Assembly: GCA_017547865.1 (NCBI GenBank)
Contig: JAFYOA010000348.1
Span: forward strand, 1 to 5,386
Length of the DNA: 5,386 nt
From: Clostridia bacterium
GTDB lineage: Bacteria; Bacillota_A; Clostridia; Oscillospirales; Acutalibacteraceae
Direction of reading: 5' to 3'
Below the pieces are notes generated by a model. That model was not told where the DNA came from. It did not search any database and saw only the letters and a list, made by a program, of their open reading frames with translations. Every line of letters begins with the position of its first letter. Positions within the stretch are counted from its first letter, which is position 1. Shown here piece by piece: positions 1 through 5,386 of the stretch. A program made the translations under genes and the position numbers.

Positions 1-172
1 GAATGCTGGGCCAATCGTAATCCACATAGCGCTCGGCCAGTTCCAGGTACAGGTCCTTCTGTTCCTGTGCCAGGGCTTCCCAGGGTTCGCGCTCGTCGAT
101 GGTGGGGAACGGACGATATTCGTCGCGGCTCACCAGCAGTTCTTTTGCTTTTCCATAATACTTTTCAAACAT
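1..172 (-). CDS. Heparinase II/III-like protein, copy A (N-terminal 57 codons only, cut by window edge)
   Basis: This is the start of a fourth paralog. Reading from the ATG at 172 towards 1, the frame stays open for 57 codons, begins MFEKYYGKAKELL and runs to a DYDWPSI motif at the window edge. It matches the N-terminus of copy B at 36 of 57 positions by my count, without gaps. The start is well supported: AAGGAG lies 7 nt upstream, and the MFE-x-YYGKA-x-EL beginning is shared with B and C. There is no hydrophobic signal peptide. The catalytic domains lie outside the window, so function is assigned only by similarity to the neighbours. It follows B by 129 nt, not the 18 nt seen elsewhere in the array, and appears to have its own promoter. 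I cannot tell whether it is intact beyond the edge. Confidence 0.85.
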   Translation of the reverse strand, partial: MFEKYYGKAKELLVSRDEYRPFPTIDEREPWEALAQEQKDLYLELAERYVDYDWPSI

Positions 173-179
173 GGGTTAA

Positions 180-185
180 CTCCTT
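180..185 (-). promoter_or_regulatory. Ribosome binding site of copy A
   Basis: AAGGAG on the minus strand, 7 nt before the ATG at 172. It is a near-perfect Shine-Dalgarno sequence and fixes the start of copy A, which is otherwise known only from a fragment. Confidence 0.8.
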
Positions 186-216
186 CCCGCCTCTCTATAA
201 AGGCCATAGCATGTTG

Positions 217-245
217 AAAACCGGCAGCCAATGCAGCTGCCGGTT
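217..245 (-). terminator. GC-rich hairpin with T-tract between B and A (probable intrinsic terminator or attenuator)
   Basis: On the minus strand a perfect 10-bp stem (AACCGGCAGC at 245-236 pairing with GCTGCCGGTT at 228-219) encloses a 7-nt loop, and four T residues at 220-217 close the stem and follow it. This is the form of a rho-independent terminator placed 57 nt after the stop of copy B. The T-tract is short, so termination is probably partial. The hairpin also overlaps the start site predicted for the promoter just upstream, so it could instead be a 5' leader structure of the copy A mRNA. Confidence 0.6.
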
Positions 246-247
246 CC

Positions 248-276
248 AGTATAGCAAGTTTATAAATGTTTTTCAA
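248..276 (-). promoter_or_regulatory. Sigma70-type promoter with extended -10, reading towards copy A
   Basis: On the minus strand TTGAAA (276-271) and TATACT (253-248) are separated by exactly 17 nt. A TG one base upstream of the -10 hexamer gives the extended form TGCTATACT. Each hexamer differs from consensus at one or two positions. The predicted start is near G at 241, about 70 nt upstream of the copy A ATG. It lies in the only long gene gap of the array and points the right way, so it very likely drives copy A separately from D-C-B. Activity itself is inferred. Confidence 0.7.
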
Positions 277-284
277 TACCCGCC

Positions 285-302
285 AAGTTGTTTGTACAAC
301 TT
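285..302. promoter_or_regulatory. 7-bp inverted repeat upstream of the promoter, possible regulator site
   Basis: AAGTTGT and ACAACTT arms are separated by 4 nt, beginning at the last base of the copy B stop codon and ending 8 bp upstream of the -35 box. The centre is about 52 bp before the predicted transcription start, a plausible place for an activator to bind. Alternatively it is a weak mRNA hairpin at the end of B. No known regulator family is recognised from the sequence, and the assignment as an operator is inference. Confidence 0.3.
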
Positions 303-2209
303 TATTTTTCCTGGCAGAAAGTCATGGTCATCGTGCCGTTGGTCTGCTTTTCGGCGCAGGCAAATACCACGCGGAACATCTTGCCATCCCAGTCACGGGC
401 AAACATAAAGTCACCGGAAACATCCATGTATTCCACGGTGGGAGTCCAGCCTTCGGTGCAGGTCATCAGCACGGCACGGCCGCCGGCGGTGGGAATGCGC
501 AGCACGCCGTTTTCCCACACGGGTTCTTCGGCGGTCATCAGCACGGTTTCCAGTGCAGCGGGGCGCTTCATGGCGTAGGTATCCGTCACGGTCAGGGTTT
601 CGGCGGCGCGGTCAAAGGTATACGCACGGCGCCAGGAATCCATGGGCGTAGCTTCGTCGTAAGCGGTCTCAATGTTCATTGCCAGCTTCGTCACGCCGTT
701 TTCACAGCTGTATTCCACGTCTTTGGCGGCGTACTTGTGGCCATCCTTCTGCTGCACGCCATCGGCCATGGGCAGGTTGTGCCAGCCGGAATTCACCTGC
801 TTGTTCACTTCATAGCGGCGCTCGCTGAAGGAATCGGCGTGGTAGTCACCGGCACCCATATCGATGATGCAGGGCTTGCCATCGGAATACAGAATGAACG
901 TACCGATGTCGTTGTGGTTGTGACTTTCGGCGTTGTAGCCACCCTTGGCAGCGAAGAACAGACCTTCCACACTGCCGCCCTTCTGGCGGGCCGTTGCGGT
1001 CTGAATCACCGGGTGCCAGGTATCCTGGGGACGAGCGGCATCCACGGCAGGCTGGGCCATGTATTCGCTGTAGTTGAACATTTCCTTAAGAGAAATGTAA
1101 GCGTGCATATGAATGCAGCCGGGCAGCAGCTGCTTGCCTTCCATCTGGGCTTTGTAGCTTTCCGGGCGCATATACACGGCCATATTCGCCAGATCCTGAT
1201 CGTTCACCTTGCGGGAGATTTCCCAGGCGCCCTGCATGGCCAGGCGCAGGTAACGGTCGTTATCAGCAAACATGGTGAACTGGTTTTTATCAATGTGCAG
1301 GCTGGTGCCGAAGTGTGCATACTTGCGCACTTTTTCGTTTTCGTAGAGGTTGATCTTGCCGCCGGTCAGGCCGTACATCAGATCCAGGCCGCTGAACACA
1401 GCGTTGCAGGCAATGCCCCAGTAGCGGGCGCCTTCATCGCAGCTGCCGTCTTCGCCCACGTTGAGCATATAGCGGTCATCCAGCTTCAGAGATTTTTCCA
1501 GCACGGCGGCACGAACAGATTCGCTGCGGGTAATAACAGCCGTAACGGCCAGGCAGTTGGAAACGACCCAGGGGCACCAGTTGTTCACCACGGGATTTTC
1601 TTCCGTGCCCATCCAGTGGAAGTCATCGTGCTCCACATAAGGACGAACGATGCGGCGATCCAGTTCGTATTCCATACGGCGGCAGATCTGCGTGGTCTCC
1701 GCATCCAGACGGGGCTTCAAAAAGCTGTAAATAGCAGCCATCATACAGCCGGTATCGCCGGCAAAATGGTCCACGTAAATATCTTCCTGGGCCGTGGTGG
1801 GCGGCAGGGCGCGGCCTTCCGGTGCCGGGGGATTGAAGCGGTTGTGGGCGGGGCCAACCCAGCTGGCTTCGTCCAGTGTGACCCAAATGCCGTTGATGAT
1901 GTCATCGATGAAGCGGCCCTTGTCTTCAATGCATTCTGCAATGGCAAGAGAAAGCAGAGCGGCACGGCGCTGGGATTCCATATTGGTATAGCGGCTGCGG
2001 TTGCCGTTGCGGTAGTAATCCATGTAGCGGGTAGCGGGAATGGTGGGCCAATCGTAATTCAGATAGGACTCCGCCATTTCCAGGTAATAGGCTTTCTGTT
2101 CCGGGTGCAGGTTTTCCCACACGTCGCGGTCATCAATGCTGGGGAAAGGCTTGTATTCTTCCTTGGGGATCAGCAATTCTCTGGCTTTGCCATAATACTG
2201 TTCAAACAT
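302..2209 (-). CDS. Heparinase II/III-like protein, copy B (635 aa, complete)
   Basis: Probable cytoplasmic polysaccharide or oligosaccharide lyase-type enzyme; the family cleaves uronic-acid-containing glycans by beta-elimination. Roughly residues 50-390 look helical, as in the (alpha/alpha) toroid domain, including DDIINGIW and SWVGPAHN at 102-123 and DHFAGDTG at 147-154. Residues from about 405 look like the beta-sandwich of the heparinase II/III C-terminal domain. Candidate active-site residues are Asn209-Asn210 (NNW), Tyr263 in DGSC-x-EGARYW, and His430/His432 in HNHND; Asp450 and His477 (WHN) fit a metal site together with His432. The Asn209-Tyr263 spacing of 54 equals that of the catalytic Asn and Tyr of heparinase III as I remember it. 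HxHAY at 367-371 is also conserved in all copies. No signal peptide or membrane segment is seen. The ATG at 2209 has AAGGAG 8 nt upstream and lies 18 nt after copy C, so the two are probably co-transcribed. The C-terminal 25 residues differ from C and D. Substrate unknown. Confidence 0.87.
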   Translation of the reverse strand: MFEQYYGKARELLIPKEEYKPFPSIDDRDVWENLHPEQKAYYLEMAESYLNYDWPTIPATRYMDYYRNGNRSRYTNMESQRRAALLSLAIAECIEDKGRFIDDIINGIWVTLDEASWVGPAHNRFNPPAPEGRALPPTTAQEDIYVDHFAGDTGCMMAAIYSFLKPRLDAETTQICRRMEYELDRRIVRPYVEHDDFHWMGTEENPVVNNWCPWVVSNCLAVTAVITRSESVRAAVLEKSLKLDDRYMLNVGEDGSCDEGARYWGIACNAVFSGLDLMYGLTGGKINLYENEKVRKYAHFGTSLHIDKNQFTMFADNDRYLRLAMQGAWEISRKVNDQDLANMAVYMRPESYKAQMEGKQLLPGCIHMHAYISLKEMFNYSEYMAQPAVDAARPQDTWHPVIQTATARQKGGSVEGLFFAAKGGYNAESHNHNDIGTFILYSDGKPCIIDMGAGDYHADSFSERRYEVNKQVNSGWHNLPMADGVQQKDGHKYAAKDVEYSCENGVTKLAMNIETAYDEATPMDSWRRAYTFDRAAETLTVTDTYAMKRPAALETVLMTAEEPVWENGVLRIPTAGGRAVLMTCTEGWTPTVEYMDVSGDFMFARDWDGKMFRVVFACAEKQTNGTMTMTFCQEK

Positions 2210-2278
2210 AAAAACAACTCCTTATTTTCAGCAGTCTGCCTGCTTGAATGTCACAGTGAAGGTTTCCTGGCCGCTGCA
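2183..2278. repeat. Junction direct repeat, unit 1 (C end / B start)
   Basis: This 96-bp stretch covers the end of copy C, the spacer and the start of copy B. It aligns without gaps to 4106-4201 with 85 of 96 bases identical by my count. It is higher than the similarity across the gene bodies and marks the edge of the duplicated unit, with a period of 1923 bp. Confidence 0.7.
2210..2227 (-). promoter_or_regulatory. Copy C to copy B intergenic spacer with ribosome binding site
   Basis: The 18-nt gap carries AAGGAG (2223-2218), 8 nt before the copy B ATG. There is no room for a promoter or terminator, so B is probably translated from the same mRNA as C. The gap matches the D-to-C gap at 16 of 18 positions. 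Confidence 0.75.
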
Positions 2279-4132
2279 GTCTTTTTTCAGCACGGTGCGC
2301 CAGGCTTCGCCATTCCAATCTTCTTCAAACATAAAGTCGCCGGGGAAGGTCAGATGTTCCGTTTCTACGGCCACAGGCATATCCCACTCCGCCAGCACAT
2401 CGCGGCCGCCTGCCACGGGAATACGCAGGCCGGTTTCCGTCTTTTCCGGTTTTACGGCGGTCATCAGAATAAACTCCACCGCTGCCGGCTGCTTCAGTTC
2501 AAATTCATCCGCCACCGTCACCGCTTCTTCTGCGCGGTCCAAAGCAAAGCTGCGTTTCCACAGTGCAAACGGAGAAGACTCCGGGTACGCTTTTTCGGCC
2601 CGTACCGTCAATGTGGAAAGCTCTTCCTCGCAGCTGTATTCTTCTTCGGCAGATCTGTACGCCGGGCCAGCCTCCTGCACTACGCCACCGGCCATCAGCA
2701 CATTGTGCCACACAGAGGACGTCTGCAGATGCTCCACGTATCGTTTGGCACCAAAAGAAGTGGCTGTATACACACCGGCGCCAAGGTCGATCACCGCCGG
2801 CTGGCCGTCGGAATACACAATGAAAGAGCCGACATCGTTGTGATTGTGGCTTTCATAATTCGAACCGCCGCGGGCAGAAAGGAACAAACCCTCTGTCGAA
2901 CCTTCCTGCTGACGGGCCGTCATGATCTTCACACCCGGCTGCCATGTATCCCGCAGCAACGGTGCGTCTTCATACGGCTGCTGCGCATAAGCATTGTAAC
3001 ACAGTATGCTGGTCAGCGTGGCATAAGCGTGCTGGTGCATACAGCAAGGCAACAGCTGATTGTCGTTGGCGTGCTGCTCATAGTTCGGGCTGCGCAGGTT
3101 TACTGCCAGCCGCCGCAGCTCGTCGTCCCCCACCTTCCGGGCGATCTGCCACAACCCCTGCAAGCCGATGCGCACACTGCGGTCGTTGTCGGCATACATG
3201 GTAAACATATTCTGTGCGATATGCTGGGTCACACCGAAATGAGCATACCGGCGCAGCGTTTCATTATCATACACATTTACTTTGCCGCCGGTCAGCTTCT
3301 CCATGACATCCAGGCCTTCAAAAAATCCGTTGCAGGCAATGCTCCAGTAACGGGCACCTTCATCACAGCTGCCATCCTCCGGCAGGCCGCGGAAATACCC
3401 TTCCTGAATGCGCAGCGTCTTTTCAAACACAGCGGCCCGAATATCATCGTCATCGCATACGACCGCCGTGACCGCCAGGCAGTTGCCGGCGCACCAGGGC
3501 GACCAGTTGTTCAGTTTACCGCCATCTCCGTTGACCATCCAATGGAAGTTGTTGTGATTCACACAGGGCAGCACAATACGGCGCATCAGCTCATACCGCA
3601 AGCGCTCCGTAATCTGCGGAGCCACAGCATCCAGTCTGTGTTCCAGGAAAGACAGCACCGCTGCCATCAGGCAGCCGGTATCGCCGGCAAAGTGATCCAC
3701 CCAGATATCTTCATCCCGCCAGAACGGCAGCGCAGACGGCCTTCCCCCTTTTGGGAACATTCCGTTGTGCGCCGGGCCGACCCAGCTGGTTTCTTCACAA
3801 ACCACCCAAATACCGTTGATGATATCATCCAGAAAACGGCCCTTATTCTCAATACATTCCGCCAGAACCAGGCACAACAGCACCGCCCGGCGCTTGGATT
3901 CCTGGTTGGTGTGGTTCCAGCGCTCACCGGTCCGCGAATAATCCATATACAGTGTGGCAGAAATGGTCGGCCAATCGTAATTCAAATGCTTTTCTGCTTC
4001 CCGCAGGTAGAATTCCTTCTGCTGCGGGTGCAGGTTCTCCCACACCGCACGGTCGTCAATACCAGGAAACAGCCGACACTCTTCTTTGGGAATCATCAAT
4101 TCTTTGGCTTTGCCGTAATACTGTTCAAACAT
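2228..4132 (-). CDS. Heparinase II/III-like protein, copy C (634 aa, complete)
   Basis: Second complete paralog, with the same two-part architecture as copy B and about 59% identity over the 119-residue stretch I compared (B residues 253-371). Key motifs are kept: NNW with Asn208-Asn209, DGSCDEGARYW with Tyr262, HNHND with His429 and His431, Asp449, and WHN with His476. Differences near these sites set it apart: GAGDY is GAGVY (Val454), and SGWHNLPMA is SVWHNVLMA. It also has its own sequence around 124-140 and extra cysteines such as CCMHQHAY. There is no signal peptide, so it is likely cytoplasmic. The ATG at 4132 has GAGGAG 8 nt upstream, and the stop is TGA at 2230-2228. It sits 18 nt from each neighbour, in the middle of the probable D-C-B operon. 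Its last 25 residues match D much better than B. A lyase role is inferred from family membership; the substrate is not known and may differ from that of B and D. Confidence 0.87.
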   Translation of the reverse strand: MFEQYYGKAKELMIPKEECRLFPGIDDRAVWENLHPQQKEFYLREAEKHLNYDWPTISATLYMDYSRTGERWNHTNQESKRRAVLLCLVLAECIENKGRFLDDIINGIWVVCEETSWVGPAHNGMFPKGGRPSALPFWRDEDIWVDHFAGDTGCLMAAVLSFLEHRLDAVAPQITERLRYELMRRIVLPCVNHNNFHWMVNGDGGKLNNWSPWCAGNCLAVTAVVCDDDDIRAAVFEKTLRIQEGYFRGLPEDGSCDEGARYWSIACNGFFEGLDVMEKLTGGKVNVYDNETLRRYAHFGVTQHIAQNMFTMYADNDRSVRIGLQGLWQIARKVGDDELRRLAVNLRSPNYEQHANDNQLLPCCMHQHAYATLTSILCYNAYAQQPYEDAPLLRDTWQPGVKIMTARQQEGSTEGLFLSARGGSNYESHNHNDVGSFIVYSDGQPAVIDLGAGVYTATSFGAKRYVEHLQTSSVWHNVLMAGGVVQEAGPAYRSAEEEYSCEEELSTLTVRAEKAYPESSPFALWKRSFALDRAEEAVTVADEFELKQPAAVEFILMTAVKPEKTETGLRIPVAGGRDVLAEWDMPVAVETEHLTFPGDFMFEEDWNGEAWRTVLKKDCSGQETFTVTFKQADC

Positions 4133-4201
4133 AAAAGCAACTCCTCATTTTCAGCAGTTTACCTGCTTGAATGTCACCGTCAGCGTTTCTTTGCCGCTGC
4201 A
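4106..4201. repeat. Junction direct repeat, unit 2 (D end / C start)
   Basis: Partner of 2183-2278, 85 of 96 bases identical. It spans the last codons of copy D, the 18-nt spacer and the first codons of copy C. Such junction repeats are expected from unequal crossing-over between tandem copies. Confidence 0.7.
4133..4150 (-). promoter_or_regulatory. Copy D to copy C intergenic spacer with ribosome binding site
   Basis: The 18-nt gap carries GAGGAG (4146-4141), 8 nt before the copy C ATG. As at the C-to-B gap, there is no space for a promoter or terminator, so D and C are probably co-transcribed. Confidence 0.75.
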
Positions 4202-5386
4202 TTCTTTTTGCAACACGGTGCGGTACAGCACACCGTTCCAGTCGCGCAGGAAATTGTAATCCTCCGCCAGGTCCATGGTCTCAATGGTCACCGTCCAGCC
4301 CTCGGGGAACGTCACGCGCACATCGCGTCCGCCCTCCACAGGAATACGCAGGGCATTTTCTTCCCGCACCGGCTTCTGTGCCATCATCAGAACAGACTCC
4401 ACACGTTCCGCGCATTTCAGCTCAAAGTCATCCGCCAGTGTCAGCGTTTCGGCACGGCGGTCAAAGGTGTATTCCCGCCGCCAAACGCGAATGGGAGATT
4501 CTTCCCCGTATGCATCCTCTATGTTCAACGCAAAGTGAACGGCATCTTCTCTACAGGTGTACACCACATTTTTGGAGGCATACTGCTGGCCGTTTCGTTG
4601 CTGCACACCGCCGGCCATGGGCAGGTTATGCCAGCCGGAGTTCACCTGCTTGTTCACCACATAACGCAGGTAGTTAAACGAGTTCGCCGTATAATCGCCG
4701 GCACCCATATCGATCACCGCCGGTCGCCCATCGGAAAACAGGATGAACGTGCCCACATCGTTGTGGTTGTGGCATTCGGCGTTGTGCCCGCCTTTGGCAG
4801 AGAAAAACAGGCCGCTCTTCTCCCCGCCCTTTTGCCGGGCGGTCACGATCTGCACGCCGGGGTAATAAGCATCCCGCAGGCGGGGCGCATCCACCGGCGG
4901 CAGCATAGCGTATTCTGCATAGGTAAGAAAACACCGCAGCGTGCTGTAGGCGTGGATATGGATGCAGCCCGGGAGCTGCTCCATGCTCATCTGCTCGCGG
5001 AAGCTGCCGGAGCGCATATACAGCGCCATCTGTTCCAGCTGCGGGCTGTTCACCCGGCGGGCGATCAGCCAATCCCCCTGCACAGCCATACGCAGGTGCA
5101 GGTCATTGTCGGCATACAGGGTGAACATCCGCTCTTCAATGTGCATGGCAACGCCAAAATTGGCGTAATTTTGTATCTTTTGGTTTTGATAAACGTCCAC
5201 TTTTCCGCCGGTCAGGCTGTGCATCAGTTCCAGCCCGCTGAACACCGCGTTGCAGGCAATGTTCCAATAGCGGGCACCTTCGCTGCAGCTTCCGTCTTCG
5301 GGAATGGTGGCCAGATAGCGGTCTTCCAGCCGCATGGATTTTTCCAGCACAGCGGCACGGGTGGCTTCGTCTTCGGTGATCACCGC
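4151..5386 (-). CDS. Heparinase II/III-like protein, copy D (C-terminal 411 residues, 5' end beyond window)
   Basis: Third paralog in the window and the most upstream in transcription. The frame is open to the window edge; the first visible residues, AVIT, align with residue 224 of copy B, so about 223 N-terminal residues are missing from view. A GTG at 5383 could be mistaken for a start but is an internal Val within the conserved TAVIT segment. Visible motifs (local numbering from the edge) are DGSCSEGARYW with Tyr40, HIHAY at 143-147, HNHND with His206 and His208, Asp226 in a GAGDY context, and WHN with His253. The Ser before HNHND in B and C is Cys205 here. It is about 60% identical to B over the stretch compared and shares NKQVNSGWHNLPMA with it exactly, yet its C-terminal tail resembles C. 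The Asn-Asn-Trp region and N-terminus cannot be checked here. Function as for the other copies: probable lyase-type enzyme, substrate unknown. Confidence 0.87.
   Translation of the reverse strand, partial: AVITEDEATRAAVLEKSMRLEDRYLATIPEDGSCSEGARYWNIACNAVFSGLELMHSLTGGKVDVYQNQKIQNYANFGVAMHIEERMFTLYADNDLHLRMAVQGDWLIARRVNSPQLEQMALYMRSGSFREQMSMEQLPGCIHIHAYSTLRCFLTYAEYAMLPPVDAPRLRDAYYPGVQIVTARQKGGEKSGLFFSAKGGHNAECHNHNDVGTFILFSDGRPAVIDMGAGDYTANSFNYLRYVVNKQVNSGWHNLPMAGGVQQRNGQQYASKNVVYTCREDAVHFALNIEDAYGEESPIRVWRREYTFDRRAETLTLADDFELKCAERVESVLMMAQKPVREENALRIPVEGGRDVRVTFPEGWTVTIETMDLAEDYNFLRDWNGVLYRTVLQKECSGKETLTVTFKQVNC

Noticed and set aside
285..310. Plus-strand terminator formed by the inverted repeat followed by TATTTTTC
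   Set aside because: The stem is short and AT-rich, and no plus-strand gene lies upstream that would need it; the T-run simply reflects the last codons of copy B.
2244..2843. A 199-codon open frame on the plus strand opposite the end of copy C
   Set aside because: It lies wholly antisense to a well-conserved gene, has a Ser/Thr/Arg/Pro-rich composition typical of the reverse of GC-biased codons, lacks a recognisable domain, and is not kept at the same length opposite B or D.
302..4132. B and C as halves of one gene split by a stop or frameshift
   Set aside because: Each is complete, with its own ribosome binding site, conserved start, full motif set and near-equal length (635 and 634 aa).
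4171..4677. A 168-codon open frame on the plus strand opposite copy D
   Set aside because: Antisense shadow of a conserved coding region; low-complexity Pro/Ser/Arg/His-rich product with no supporting start signal or family resemblance.
5381..5386. GTG at 5383 as the start of copy D
   Set aside because: The codon is the Val of the TAVIT segment conserved in the middle of B and C, and the frame stays open to the window edge. The true start lies about 223 codons further upstream, outside the window.
1..5386. Insertion sequence, CRISPR array, tRNA or rRNA
   Set aside because: No transposase-like protein, terminal inverted repeats, short regularly spaced repeats or cloverleaf-like stretches were seen. 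The repeated DNA is fully explained by the tandem paralogs.

Overview
The window is filled by part of a tandem array of one gene family, all on the minus strand. At least four paralogous heparinase II/III-like (polysaccharide lyase-type) proteins lie head to tail with nothing else between them. In transcription order (right to left) they are copy D (4151-5386, 5' end beyond the window), copy C (2228-4132, 634 aa, complete), copy B (302-2209, 635 aa, complete) and copy A (1-172, only the first 57 codons). No RNA gene, mobile element, CRISPR array or convincing plus-strand gene was found. The letters A-D are local labels, not gene symbols.

D, C and B form a tight operon-like block. The two gene gaps are each exactly 18 nt, carry an AGGAG-type ribosome binding site, and are almost identical to each other, as expected from tandem duplication of a whole gene unit. 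The B-to-A gap differs: 129 nt holding an inverted repeat at the end of B, a strong-looking sigma70-type promoter with an extended -10, a GC-rich hairpin with a short T-tract, and a good ribosome binding site for A. Transcription is therefore probably reset or boosted between B and A.

Each protein has the architecture of the heparinase II/III superfamily: a helical, (alpha/alpha)-toroid-like N-terminal two thirds and a beta-sandwich C-terminal part. Candidate catalytic and metal-site residues can be picked out: an Asn-Asn-Trp motif, a DGSC-x-EGARYW motif with a likely catalytic Tyr, an HNHND motif, an Asp about 18 residues further on, and a later WHN motif. The three visible N-termini lack a signal peptide, so the enzymes are probably cytoplasmic and would act on imported oligosaccharides. 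The substrate cannot be read from the sequence.

The AGGAG ribosome binding sites, moderately high G+C, GC-rich third codon positions and absence of secretion signals would fit a gut Clostridia bacterium (for example the Oscillospiraceae/Ruminococcaceae group). That placement is inference and is weakly supported. The most notable point is the array itself: at least four diverged copies (about 60% identical where compared) with copy-specific changes next to conserved active-site motifs, which suggests specialisation on related substrates.
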